Source of the DNA: Zhouia amylolytica
GTDB taxonomy: Bacteria > Bacteroidota > Bacteroidia > Flavobacteriales > Flavobacteriaceae
Direction of reading: 5' to 3'
Length of the DNA stretch: 64,000 nt
NCBI RefSeq assembly: GCF_900116365.1
Contig: NZ_FPAG01000004.1
Coordinates: forward strand, 171,935-235,934
Positions 8,457 to 16,697 of the stretch are shown piece after piece. The notes beneath the pieces are model-generated. The model was given only the letters and a program-made list of their open reading frames with translations. It had not been told where the DNA came from and did no database searches. Positions within the stretch are counted from its first letter, which is position 1. Each line of letters opens with the position of its first letter. The position numbers were made by a program, and so were the translations under genes.

Positions 8457-9974
8457 ATGAAATTAAAATTAATTAAATTATCCCTATTAGCCTGTGTGAT
8501 TATGGCTTTTGTGAATTGTAAACAGGGAAATGATCGTAAGAATGATGTTGCAGAGAATAAGCTAAATACCGAGGAACAAGCACTTGGTGAAAATAATGTA
8601 GCTTATCAATGGGCTCATACCGCTCTGGAGGCAACAGCCAATGACACTGATAAATTTAAACCTCGTCCAACCATTACTTCACGGTTCTTAGGTCTTATTT
8701 TTACTGCCATGTTTGATGCGTGGTCAAGATATGATGAAAAAGCAGCTACAGTATATCTGGATGGAGTTGAACGAAGACCTCAAGATGAGCAAACTATTAA
8801 AAATAAAGAGATAGCTATAAGCTATGCGGCATACAGGGCCATGAGTGAGTACTTTTACTCCGATAGTACATTGTTTAGGAATAAAATGAAGGAGCTTCAA
8901 TTAGACCCCGATAATCATTCGCTCGATCCGACTACCCCTGAAGGAATTGGAAACCTCGCGGCTAAAATGGTCATTGAGGGTAGAAAAAATGATGGTTCAA
9001 ACCAATATGGTGAAGTAGAAGGTTCTGATGGAAAACCTTATTTTGACTATACCGGATATAAACCGGTAAATGATGTTGAAAATAATACGGATATAAATAG
9101 GTGGCAGCCTAAATACTTTTCAGATGGTAATGGCGGACAATTTGCACCAGGATGTTTAACACCGTATTGGCAAAATGTAAAACCTCTACTGTTAAAATCA
9201 TCAGATCAATTTAGACCTGGTCCACCACCAATGGTTGGTTCTGAACAATTAAAGGAAGAAGTAGCAGAAGTTGTTGAACTTCAGGCAAACCTTACCCCGG
9301 AAAATAAAGCCCTGGTAGAGTTTATGAGAGACGGACCGAAATCAGTTCAACAGGCAGGACACTGGTTAATTTTTGCACAGGACGTTTCAAGACGTGATAA
9401 ACATACTTTGGATGAAGATGTAAAAATGTATTTCCTGGTTGAATCGGTTGCGATGGATGCATTCATAGCTTGCTGGGATTCTAAAATGCATTATGATTTT
9501 GCTCGCCCGTTCGCGTTAGTTCACGAATATTATCAGGATAAAACCATAAAGGCATGGGCCGGCCCTGATAAAGGGATGGTAGAAATGAAAGGGCAATACT
9601 GGAGACCATATTCTCCTGATACATTCTTATGTCCTCCATTTCCAAGTTATGTGTCTGGTCATAGTACCATTAGTGGAGGGTGCGCAGAAGCATTAAAGCT
9701 TTTTAAAGGAAGCGACGAGTTTGGTAGTGAAGTTGAATTAGTTCCAGGGGCACTGACAGAGCCTGACAATGTTGACGATCCGGTAGTCCTTAAATTTCCA
9801 ACTTTTACAAAAGCAGGGGAAATGGCCGGTATCTCCAGAGTGATGGGAGGTTACCATATTCAGGCCGATAACATAGAAGGATTAGAATTAGGTAGAAATG
9901 TTGCCAGATATAATTATAAAAAGTTCCTTGAGTTAATAGGTGAAAAAGAGCAAATAGCTCAGGTAAACAAGTGA
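8457..9974 (+). CDS. vanadium-dependent haloperoxidase / PAP2-superfamily lipoprotein
   Basis: A 505-aa predicted lipoprotein (lipobox-like VNC about residue 21) of the PAP2/vanadium haloperoxidase superfamily. All superfamily catalytic residues can be placed: Lys343 and Arg350 in KMHYDFARP, Ser400-Gly401-His402 in SYVSGHS, and Arg461 and His467 in SRVMGGYH. Known members bind vanadate and oxidise halides with H2O2; relatives with the same site are acid phosphatases. The length and the large N-terminal helical part favour the haloperoxidase side. Halide specificity cannot be read from sequence. A DoxX-like gene and an outer-membrane barrel gene follow in the same direction, but a terminator at 9981 separates them from this gene. 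Confidence 0.85.
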   Translation: MKLKLIKLSLLACVIMAFVNCKQGNDRKNDVAENKLNTEEQALGENNVAYQWAHTALEATANDTDKFKPRPTITSRFLGLIFTAMFDAWSRYDEKAATVYLDGVERRPQDEQTIKNKEIAISYAAYRAMSEYFYSDSTLFRNKMKELQLDPDNHSLDPTTPEGIGNLAAKMVIEGRKNDGSNQYGEVEGSDGKPYFDYTGYKPVNDVENNTDINRWQPKYFSDGNGGQFAPGCLTPYWQNVKPLLLKSSDQFRPGPPPMVGSEQLKEEVAEVVELQANLTPENKALVEFMRDGPKSVQQAGHWLIFAQDVSRRDKHTLDEDVKMYFLVESVAMDAFIACWDSKMHYDFARPFALVHEYYQDKTIKAWAGPDKGMVEMKGQYWRPYSPDTFLCPPFPSYVSGHSTISGGCAEALKLFKGSDEFGSEVELVPGALTEPDNVDDPVVLKFPTFTKAGEMAGISRVMGGYHIQADNIEGLELGRNVARYNYKKFLELIGEKEQIAQVNK

Positions 9975-9980
9975 TTTTTT

Positions 9981-10013
9981 AAAAAGAGCTACAAATAAGT
10001 AGCTCTTTTTTTA
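9981..10013 (+). terminator. rho-independent terminator after the haloperoxidase-like gene
   Basis: An 11-bp perfect stem AAAAAGAGCTA (9981-9991) with TAGCTCTTTTT (10000-10010), an 8-nt loop and a run of T through 10012. Confidence 0.9.
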
Positions 10014-10061
10014 TGACTTTTTTATTGAACACTTATTCGAATATGATTCAAATGAACAATC

Positions 10062-10496
10062 ATGACTCGCTTAATAGCTAATATAAACAGAAGCAGGCTG
10101 CTTGCCTTTAGTATAGGATTAATCTATGTTTGGTTCGGGGTGTTAAAGTTTTTTCCACAGTTGAGCCCCGCAGATGCCTTGGCTAAACAAACCATTACCT
10201 TCCTTACTTTTGGAATATTGCCCGAGAGCATCAGTATATTTTTGCTCGCTATTCTTGAAGTTGTTATCGGAATGTTCCTGATTTTCAATTTTCAATTAAG
10301 AAAAATTGTAGTGGTAGCCATATTTCACTTAATAATGACTTTTGTGCCCTTGTTGTTTTTTGCAAACATATCTTTCGACAGGGCTCCCTTTGTACCTTCA
10401 TTAGTAGGACAGTATATTATGAAAAATATAGTTATAATAAGTGCCCTTCTATTGGTGTATCCCGGAGACGAAGCTACCAAATTACAACAATCTTAA
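10062..10496 (+). CDS. DoxX-like small membrane protein
   Basis: A 144-aa integral membrane protein with about four hydrophobic segments. The N-terminal helix contains SIGLIYVWFGVLKFFP, a pattern typical of DoxX/DoxD-like proteins (F-G-x-x-K-F). The biochemical role of this family is poorly defined; some members associate with thiosulfate:quinone or redox systems. It lies 36 bp before a predicted outer-membrane barrel gene and is probably co-transcribed with it. The preceding haloperoxidase-like gene ends in its own terminator. DoxX-like assignment is by fold pattern only. Confidence 0.65.
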   Translation: MTRLIANINRSRLLAFSIGLIYVWFGVLKFFPQLSPADALAKQTITFLTFGILPESISIFLLAILEVVIGMFLIFNFQLRKIVVVAIFHLIMTFVPLLFFANISFDRAPFVPSLVGQYIMKNIVIISALLLVYPGDEATKLQQS

Positions 10497-10532
10497 AATC
10501 ACAGTTAAAAAATCTGCATAATCATATAAATT

Positions 10533-11666
10533 ATGAATTTAAATTTTATAAGACGAATTGTCTTTACAGGTGTACTGTCTCTTTTTTGTAACCTGTATTA
10601 TTCCAATGCCCAAGGATGTGTGGCAATAAGAGGATTCTCATCCTGCTCTGGTAGCTTAGGAACCGAAGGTTATCTGAGCTCTGGAGAATTTCTTGTAGGA
10701 TCTAATAATCGCTATTTTGAATCCTTTAGACATTTCCGTGGTACGGAACAAGAAGAAAACAGAATTGAAGAAGGAACCAATGTTATTAATGATTCATACT
10801 TTTTCGATTTAACTCTCAATTATGGGGTTACCGACAGATTATATGCCAATTTACTAATCCCATTCGTTTCTCATGTAAGGTCATCAATGTACGAACACGG
10901 AGGTAATTCCTATGGCGATAGACATACTACACGTGCTGCCGGTTTAGCAGATTTAAGAATTGGCGGTGGATATTGGTTAATTGATCATGGAACCAAGCCT
11001 TTTAACTTTGCTTTTGGAGCAGGAATTAAACTGCCTACGGGAGATTATTCCCATACTGATACTTTTTATAATCAGGGTCAAGACAAAGATACAGAGGTGG
11101 AAGCGGTGGTAGATCAATCGATTCAACCTGGAGATGGAGGACTTGGGTTTAACCTCGATTTTCAGGGATACTATACCCTTTCACATAATTTTATGCTAAC
11201 CACATCATTGTATTATTTAATTAATCCTGAAGAAACCAATGGTGTCTTAACAAGGAGAGGAACCAGCGAGTTCTCTGTGCCCGATCAGTATGCAGCTCAG
11301 ATTGGTACCACCTTCTTTCCAATGGTAAAAGGACTAGCCTTTTATCTTGGAGGTTTGTTAGAAGGTGTGCCGGCTTCAGACTTTATCGGAGGTAGCGCAG
11401 GCTATCGAAGACCCGGCTATGCCATTTCAGTAGATCCGGGCGTTAATTATACCGTAAATAATCTTTCATTGCGTTTAAATGTTCCTTTTGCGGTTGAAAG
11501 AAATAGGATTCAAAGTTATGAGGATAAGATCAGAACCATAGAAACTGGTGAGTTTAGACAAGGCGATGCAGCATTTGCGGATTACCTGATAAACTTTAGC
11601 CTTACGTATAGAATAACCAAACATAAAACTAAAAAGTTTGATACGGATATACAGGTCTTAAATTAA
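10533..11666 (+). CDS. predicted outer-membrane beta-barrel / transporter-like protein
   Basis: A 377-aa protein with an N-terminal signal peptide (cleavage after about residue 26, ...YYSNAQG). The mature part has alternating-residue segments that look like beta strands (TDRLYANLLIPFVSHV, FNFAFGAGIKLPTGDY, FMLTTSLYYLI, ISVDPGVNYTVNNLSLRLNVPF). The GIKLPTGDY pattern is common in the MetA-pathway/phenol-degradation-like barrel family. Four cysteines lie near the mature N-terminus (GCVAIRGFSSCSGS has two of them plus others nearby). It is predicted to sit in the outer membrane; the solute is unknown. It follows the DoxX-like gene by 36 bp. Confidence 0.65.
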   Translation: MNLNFIRRIVFTGVLSLFCNLYYSNAQGCVAIRGFSSCSGSLGTEGYLSSGEFLVGSNNRYFESFRHFRGTEQEENRIEEGTNVINDSYFFDLTLNYGVTDRLYANLLIPFVSHVRSSMYEHGGNSYGDRHTTRAAGLADLRIGGGYWLIDHGTKPFNFAFGAGIKLPTGDYSHTDTFYNQGQDKDTEVEAVVDQSIQPGDGGLGFNLDFQGYYTLSHNFMLTTSLYYLINPEETNGVLTRRGTSEFSVPDQYAAQIGTTFFPMVKGLAFYLGGLLEGVPASDFIGGSAGYRRPGYAISVDPGVNYTVNNLSLRLNVPFAVERNRIQSYEDKIRTIETGEFRQGDAAFADYLINFSLTYRITKHKTKKFDTDIQVLN

Positions 11667-11734
11667 AAGTTGAATATTAAATTTGATGATTATCTAACGG
11701 GTAATAAAACAAACTGTTAACTAAGTATATTTAA

Positions 11735-11763
11735 ACCAGTCGGGCCATTTAAACCCGACTGGT
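11735..11763. terminator. intergenic hairpin between convergent genes
   Basis: Perfect 10-bp stem ACCAGTCGGG (11735-11744) with CCCGACTGGT (11754-11763) between the barrel gene (+) and metE (-). The T tract is weak on both sides, so it may be a shared terminator or a 3'-end-stabilising hairpin. Confidence 0.6.
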
Positions 11764-11773
11764 ATAGTTAATA

Positions 11774-14089
11774 TTATGCCTCTATTTGATGTGTTTCTCT
11801 AAGCTTTATGGCGGCATTCACCATGGCTATAAGAGCATGCCTGGTTTCTTCCCACTTACGGGTCTTTAAACCACAATCAGGGTTCACCCATAACTGCTGA
11901 ACCGATAATAGATTGATGGCTTTAGAAATGAGATTTTCCATTTCCTCCTGACTCGGGATTCTTGGGGAATGGATATCGTATACACCCGGCCCAATTTCAT
12001 TAGGATATTTGAACTTACTGAATACTTCCAGTAACTCCATTTGTGAGCGTGAGGTTTCTATGGTTATAACATCAGCATCCATAGCAGCAATACTTTCTAT
12101 GATTTCATTGAATTCCGAATAACACATATGAGTATGTATTTGTGTTTCATCTTTAACAACCGCTGCACTTAGTTTAAAAGCATCAACAGCCCATTTTAAG
12201 TATGCGCTCCAGTCTTTTTTTCGTAAGGGTAAACCTTCTCGGATAGCAGGCTCATCAATCTGAATGATGTGAATCCCTGCCTGTTCGAGATCTGCAACTT
12301 CATCCCTGATGGCTAAAGCAATCTGTTGAGTAGTTGTTTTACGAGGCTGATCATCACGAACAAACGACCATTGTAATATGGTAACCGGTCCGGTAAGCAT
12401 ACCCTTAACAGGTTTGTTAGTTAACGACTGTGCATAAGAAGTCCACTGAACCGTCATAGGAGATTTTCTGCTGATATCACCAAATATGATCGGAGGCTTA
12501 ACCCCTCTCGATCCATAACTTTGTACCCAGCCGAATTGGGTGAATGCAACTCCATGCAACCGTTCACCAAAGTATTCAACCATGTCATTTCGTTCAAATT
12601 CTCCATGTACCAATACGTCTAACCCGATCTCTTCCTGCCAGCGAATAGCTTCTTCAATTTCATTTGCAATTTCCTTATGGTAACTTTCAGTGGTTATTTT
12701 TCCTTTTTTATGTTGAAAACGAAGTTGTCGTACCTCAGCTGTCTGTGGGAATGATCCAATCGTAGTAGTCGGAAATAAAGGCAATTGTAACAAAGCCTTT
12801 TGCTTGGTTTGACGAATGCCAAATGGGTGGCTTCGCAAGGTATCTGCCGCAGTAATATTCGCTACGCGATTTTTCACCTCTGGTTTATGAATTAATGTTG
12901 AAGAATCCCTGTCTTTAATAGCAGCTTTGTTCGACTCCAATTCTTTTTGATGCTCAGGGCTTGGGCTTTGATAAGAGAGATGGGCGATGGTGCTCACTTC
13001 ATTCACCTTCTGTTTGGCAAATGCCAGCCAGCTTTTAAGAGTGGAAGGTAAGGTGTCCTCATCGTTTTCATTATCCAGATCAAATGGCACGTGAAGTAAT
13101 GAACAAGAAGGAGCAATGACGATACGGTCTTCACCTATCACATTGATGGCCCTGTCAATAATTTGTAAGGAAGTCTCGTAATGATTCTTCCAGATGTTTC
13201 GGCCATCAATAACGCCTAAAGATAAATTCCTGTCGGTTGGAATTACATTCAGGATTACATCTAATTGCTCTGGAGCCCGCACCAAATCAATATGTAGCGT
13301 TTTAACAGGTAGCTCCATAACCGTTGTTAGATTATGTTCTATGCTACCAAAGTATGTGGCTAAGACCAAATCAATATCAGGGAAAGTAACGGCAATTTTT
13401 TCATAGACATATTGAAAGGCTTCCTTCTCATCTGCTGTCAGATCCATAGATAAAAACGGCTCGTCAAATTGTATAGTTGTAGCCCCGGCATTTTGTAGAA
13501 CAGATAAGATATTCAGGTAAACAGGCAAAAGCTTGGCAATGAGTTCAATCCGGTGAAATCCTGCCTCTTTCTCCTTACCCAGCAAAAGATAAGTAACCGG
13601 ACCAATAAGAACGGGTTTGGTCTTTATACCCTTTTCCAGGGCTTCGGTATATTCGTCAATTACTTTAGACGAAAAAAGATGAAACTCCTGATCTTTGGTG
13701 AATTCAGGAACAATGTAATGATAATTGGTGTCAAACCACTTGGTCATTTCCATAGCGATCAGGTCCAGCCCATTTTTTTGATATCCCCGGGCCATGGCAA
13801 AGTATAAATCGGTTTTTGAGACACGATGGTTTAACAGAGGTTCATAGCGATCAGGAATAGCACCAACGGTAAGAGACATATCCAATACCTGGTCGTAAAA
13901 AGAAAAGTCGTTGGAAGGAATCCAGTCGATACCCGCCTCTTGCTGAAGACTCCAATTAGATTGTTTAATCTTAGAACCCGTTTGGAACAGCTCTTCTTGG
14001 GTAATCTTACCTGCCCAATAGGCTTCACAGGCTTTTTTTAATTCTCTTTTGGCACCAATTCGCGGGTAGCCAAGAATTTGTGTAATCAT
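11774..14089 (-). CDS. metE: cobalamin-independent methionine synthase
   Basis: Transfers the methyl group of 5-methyltetrahydrofolate (polyglutamate) to homocysteine, giving methionine, without B12. At 771 aa it is full length, with the two-barrel architecture: an N-terminal barrel starting ILGYPRIGAKRELKKA, and a C-terminal catalytic barrel from about residue 440 (TTIGSFPQTAEVR). Zinc ligands are visible in HTHMCYSEF and in NPDCGLKTRKW near the C-terminus. A cobalamin riboswitch lies in the 5' leader (14249-14460), so expression is expected to be switched off when B12 is available. That predicts a B12-dependent MetH elsewhere in the genome. The leader from the riboswitch to the ATG is about 160 nt and contains two further hairpins. 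Confidence 0.97.
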   Translation of the reverse strand: MITQILGYPRIGAKRELKKACEAYWAGKITQEELFQTGSKIKQSNWSLQQEAGIDWIPSNDFSFYDQVLDMSLTVGAIPDRYEPLLNHRVSKTDLYFAMARGYQKNGLDLIAMEMTKWFDTNYHYIVPEFTKDQEFHLFSSKVIDEYTEALEKGIKTKPVLIGPVTYLLLGKEKEAGFHRIELIAKLLPVYLNILSVLQNAGATTIQFDEPFLSMDLTADEKEAFQYVYEKIAVTFPDIDLVLATYFGSIEHNLTTVMELPVKTLHIDLVRAPEQLDVILNVIPTDRNLSLGVIDGRNIWKNHYETSLQIIDRAINVIGEDRIVIAPSCSLLHVPFDLDNENDEDTLPSTLKSWLAFAKQKVNEVSTIAHLSYQSPSPEHQKELESNKAAIKDRDSSTLIHKPEVKNRVANITAADTLRSHPFGIRQTKQKALLQLPLFPTTTIGSFPQTAEVRQLRFQHKKGKITTESYHKEIANEIEEAIRWQEEIGLDVLVHGEFERNDMVEYFGERLHGVAFTQFGWVQSYGSRGVKPPIIFGDISRKSPMTVQWTSYAQSLTNKPVKGMLTGPVTILQWSFVRDDQPRKTTTQQIALAIRDEVADLEQAGIHIIQIDEPAIREGLPLRKKDWSAYLKWAVDAFKLSAAVVKDETQIHTHMCYSEFNEIIESIAAMDADVITIETSRSQMELLEVFSKFKYPNEIGPGVYDIHSPRIPSQEEMENLISKAINLLSVQQLWVNPDCGLKTRKWEETRHALIAMVNAAIKLRETHQIEA

Positions 14090-14141
14090 ACGTTTGTGGT
14101 TTTAAAAATGATACATAACATTTAAAAAACTTTACACTACG

Positions 14142-14213
14142 GTATGCCTGCAGATTTAAAGATGTCTTTACGGATAAATACCGGCATACAGGGATAACCC
14201 CACCTTGGGGATC
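14142..14213 (-). promoter_or_regulatory. metE: paired hairpins between riboswitch and metE start
   Basis: Two RNA hairpins can be drawn on the minus strand downstream of the aptamer. The first (14191-14213) has CCCCA paired with TGGGG, extended by GGAT/ATCC. The second pairs GTATGCC (14189-14183) with GGCATAC (14148-14142) and is followed 12 nt later by a run of six T (14129-14124). They are candidates for the expression platform, acting by termination or by masking the ribosome-binding region. The spacing to the T tract is too long for a textbook terminator, so the mechanism is open. Confidence 0.45.
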
Positions 14214-14248
14214 CAAATAACAAACGGTAAAATATCAATATTCGATCC

Positions 14249-14460
14249 TTGCTTTAAATCGCGAAAGCAAAATCATTATGATGTAAGGCAGGTCTCCTGG
14301 CTTGTAACGTTTTTATCTTCCTTCCCGTCCTATGGTGGTTAGACAGTGGATACTTTAGATAAAACCTTCAATGTTACTTACAGTTGCGCGTCAGCTTGTG
14401 ATTTGCACACAATTCCCTATTAATCAACTTTACGTTCAACCTTAATCAAATTGACAAGTA
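14249..14460 (-). promoter_or_regulatory. cobalamin (B12) riboswitch upstream of metE
   Basis: Read on the minus strand, the hallmarks of the cobalamin aptamer occur in order: TAATAGGGAAT (~14424), GTGCAAATCACAAGCTGACG, CGCAACTGTAA, CCACTGTCTAA, GGGAAGG (~14320), and the B12 box AAGCCAGGAGACCTGCC (14303-14287). A following hairpin, TTGCTTT (14255-14249) with AAAGCAA around loop CGCGATTT, matches the position of the P13/L13 element; its loop CGCG is complementary to the CGCG in the upstream GACGCGCAA, consistent with a kissing-loop interaction. The location directly ahead of metE fits the known use of this riboswitch to repress B12-independent methionine synthase. Confidence 0.93.
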
Positions 14461-14477
14461 CTGCAAAATTTCTAAGA

Positions 14478-14485
14478 CAAATGTA
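14478..14485 (-). promoter_or_regulatory. putative -7 promoter element of metE
   Basis: TACATTTG on the minus strand matches the Bacteroidota -7 consensus TAnnTTTG exactly. Transcription would start near 14471, just upstream of the riboswitch. No good -33 TTTG is seen at the expected distance. Bases 14486-14617 hold nothing else I can identify except a short hairpin GATTGT/ACAATC at 14589-14603. Confidence 0.45.
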
Positions 14486-14617
14486 TGGCAAATTTAATTC
14501 TCATAATAGCAGAATAACCTTAAAAATATAACAGCAGGTTATTAGTTAATAATTGAAATTTAGTTGACCTTTTTAATTACGGATCAAGGATTGTTTTACA
14601 ATCACATCAAATGCGTT

Positions 14618-15040
14618 TTACTGAAATAATTGTATCAAAATACCAATAACAGCAATCAGTAAACACAATGGTGAAAAAAGTTTTGTGTCCATCTTGCCAA
14701 ATGGAGTATGCTTTATTTTTTTGAAGAATCCAATGTATTTAAATTCACCGATAGCACGGAGGAAAAAAATAGCAGGAATGATCCAACCGCCATAGCTGTA
14801 TATCCATTCCGGAAGTCTGAACATAACGAATCCGGAGGTGTTAAGGTAAAACAATCCAAAAGTAAGTAAACCCGCTCCTACAATAGCACTGTCTGCTTTT
14901 TTGGGGTGTAAAACGCGAATTCCTTGTTCGTTGGTTGGCAAAGCCACAGATAAACCAAAATTACCGCCAAGAACCCAGTTAAAATGTATAATAGCCAGGA
15001 CTATAAAAACAAAGCTTAGAATTAAGGATAGCACCATCAT
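14618..15040 (-). CDS. DUF3995-like integral membrane protein
   Basis: A 140-aa membrane protein with about four hydrophobic helices and a conserved-looking loop containing RVLHPKKADSAIVGAGL between helices 1 and 2. The pattern (IHFNWVLGG..., then ...P..G..V..P...) resembles DUF3995. There is no known function. It stands alone: over 150 bp separate it from the next gene upstream, and the metE leader lies downstream. A candidate -7 element (TAAATTTG) is at 15105-15112 on the minus strand. Confidence 0.65.
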   Translation of the reverse strand: MMVLSLILSFVFIVLAIIHFNWVLGGNFGLSVALPTNEQGIRVLHPKKADSAIVGAGLLTFGLFYLNTSGFVMFRLPEWIYSYGGWIIPAIFFLRAIGEFKYIGFFKKIKHTPFGKMDTKLFSPLCLLIAVIGILIQLFQ

Positions 15041-15198
15041 AAAATTAAAAAGTCTCTTGAATCAATGCGTTAAGTAAAAAAGAAATTCGTGATTAATTGG
15101 CTATCAAATTTAATCAATCGTCAAATTTTTTACTGTATTTTATGGTAGGAAATTAAAAAGTTTAAATCATGATTGTTTCTTAAGCTATATATTAATGG

Positions 15199-15696
15199 TT
15201 ATTCATGAGATAGATTGCTGTTAAAAATGTCTCTTAACAAGTGCCACTCTCCATCAACCTTTTTCCATAACACGATATATTTTCCCTCGTCTACTTTGTC
15301 TTCTCCTGAAAATAATTCAAAGGCCCCTTCTTCCGTTACAAACGTTTCGTTTCCCCATACTTCGATGGTGGTTAATTTAATTCCGGAAATCCCTGAATTC
15401 AATATTCCTGAAAAGACAGAGGTGATACTTTCTCTTCCTTCATACGATGGAGCTTCAGGCATCATGAACTTGCCATCCGTAGTGTATAAATTAGAAAGTC
15501 CAACGGAATCCCCTGCCGCCAATCTTTCCGTGTATTTCTGGTTCGCTGCCTCGATCTCTGCCTTCACCACCTCCAGATCAAATGCCGGGGCAGGTGAAGT
15601 ATTAGAAGACTCTTTAGTGGTGTTTTTGCAACTGCCGATTAAAAGAATTAAAACTAAGAGAGTCAGGCTTTTTGGTAAAAAAGATAAATTTTTCAT
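15199..15696 (-). CDS. SnoaL/DUF4440-like lipoprotein (NTF2 fold)
   Basis: A 165-aa predicted lipoprotein: signal MKNLSFLPKSLTLLVLILLIGSC with Cys23 as lipid attachment. The mature part (about 45-160) looks like an NTF2-fold domain of the DUF4440/SnoaL type, with an N-terminal helix (EIEAANQKYTERLAAGDSV), then YTTDGKFMMP, FSGILNSGI, and strands ending KYIVLWKKVDGEWHLLRDIF. Such domains bind small molecules or form inactive scaffolds, so I give no reaction. The A/T-rich hairpin at 15756-15790 separates it from the NmrA-like gene upstream. Confidence 0.8.
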   Translation of the reverse strand: MKNLSFLPKSLTLLVLILLIGSCKNTTKESSNTSPAPAFDLEVVKAEIEAANQKYTERLAAGDSVGLSNLYTTDGKFMMPEAPSYEGRESITSVFSGILNSGISGIKLTTIEVWGNETFVTEEGAFELFSGEDKVDEGKYIVLWKKVDGEWHLLRDIFNSNLSHE

Positions 15697-15746
15697 AATT
15701 GATTTTTTTTGAATTCCGAATTTGGTTGGTTTTCAGGATCCTTAAT

Positions 15747-15790
15747 AAAAAAAAAGCCTATCTAAGTTACTGGTAATAAATCAGATAAGC
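15747..15790 (-). terminator. terminator of the dioxygenase/NmrA-like unit
   Basis: On the minus strand, GCTTATCT (15790-15783) pairs with AGATAGGC (15763-15756) with one mismatch, followed by nine T (15755-15747). It lies 36 bp beyond the NmrA-like stop codon. Confidence 0.75.
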
Positions 15791-15825
15791 AATTTTTTTA
15801 CACTCAGGTTTATGGGGCTGTTTAA

Positions 15826-16668
15826 TTATAAAACAGATTTCACAGAGGCTGCCATCGAGGTAGTAGGGCGTCCAATTAATTTGGATAGCTGTTGCGAATC
15901 ATCAAATAAATCTCCTTTTGATGCACCCACATCCCAACTTGCAATACCTTGTGCAAAAACAACGGGGATGTCAAAGCTTTCAAGTATTTTTGCGTACTCA
16001 GCTTCAGGTAAGTTCTTATATGGTATGTCCCTTCCTGTTTGTTTAGAAATCTCAGCAGCCATATCACTTAAGGTGTATGAATGATCCCCCGCCAATTCAA
16101 GTACTTTCCCTTTATAAGTTACATCATTCAATACAGTAGCTGCAGCTTCGGCAAAATCTAATCTTGCAGCAGATGATATTTTACCCGAATCCGCACTCCC
16201 GATAAATGCACCACTCGCTAAAGCTCCTCCAACCGAACCGGTGTAATTTTCTGTATACCACCCGTTTCTTAGAATTGTAAAATCAAGCCCTGATGTTTTT
16301 ATAAGTTTTTCGGTTTCCAAATGTTCTCCGGCAAGATTTAAGGTAGAAGTGTCCGCATGTAGTAAACTTGTATAGACCAGCCAATTTACCTTTGCCTTTT
16401 TGGCGGCATCGATTACATTCTTGTGTTGTCGGGCACGTTGCCCGATTTCATTAGCAGAAATTAATAATAACCTGTCTATTCCAGCTAATTGCTCTGCTAA
16501 TCCTTCCGGCTTGTCGTAGTCAAAGGATCGTGCTTCCACTCCTAATTCTTTTGCTTTTTCAGGATTGCGAACCAATGCTACTACATGATCATTTCCAACA
16601 TTCTCCTTTAATTGCTGAACAACCAACCTTCCTAATTGGCCTGTTGCTCCTGTAACTCCTATTTTCAT
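15826..16668 (-). CDS. NmrA-like NAD(P)H:quinone oxidoreductase (QOR2/YtfG-like)
   Basis: A 280-aa atypical short-chain dehydrogenase. The nucleotide-binding motif GVTGATGQLGRLV sits at the N-terminus. The sequence also has VVALVRNPEKA, DRLLLISANEIGQRARQH and LRNGWYTENY, all characteristic of the E. coli YtfG/QOR2 group, which reduces quinones with NADPH. It is cytoplasmic. A DODA-type dioxygenase gene lies 29 bp upstream on the same strand and a terminator lies downstream, so the two are probably one operon. Pairing a quinone reductase with a catechol-type dioxygenase suggests aromatic or quinone stress handling (inference). Confidence 0.85.
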   Translation of the reverse strand: MKIGVTGATGQLGRLVVQQLKENVGNDHVVALVRNPEKAKELGVEARSFDYDKPEGLAEQLAGIDRLLLISANEIGQRARQHKNVIDAAKKAKVNWLVYTSLLHADTSTLNLAGEHLETEKLIKTSGLDFTILRNGWYTENYTGSVGGALASGAFIGSADSGKISSAARLDFAEAAATVLNDVTYKGKVLELAGDHSYTLSDMAAEISKQTGRDIPYKNLPEAEYAKILESFDIPVVFAQGIASWDVGASKGDLFDDSQQLSKLIGRPTTSMAASVKSVL

Positions 16669-16697
16669 TGCTTCTAAAATTTAAATGTTTAGTTTTC

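Noticed and set aside
11735..11763. CRISPR or attachment-site-like repeat
   Set aside because: A single hairpin between convergent genes without repeats or an adjacent integrase; explained as an intergenic terminator-like hairpin.
14025..14216. Minus-strand 63-aa frame in the metE leader
   Set aside because: It overlaps the metE start in another frame and lies in hairpin-rich riboswitch leader; no ribosome-binding support or protein-like composition.
15215..15712. Plus-strand 165-aa frame opposite the SnoaL-like lipoprotein
   Set aside because: Antisense to a gene with clear signal peptide and domain; the composition does not look like a protein family I know.
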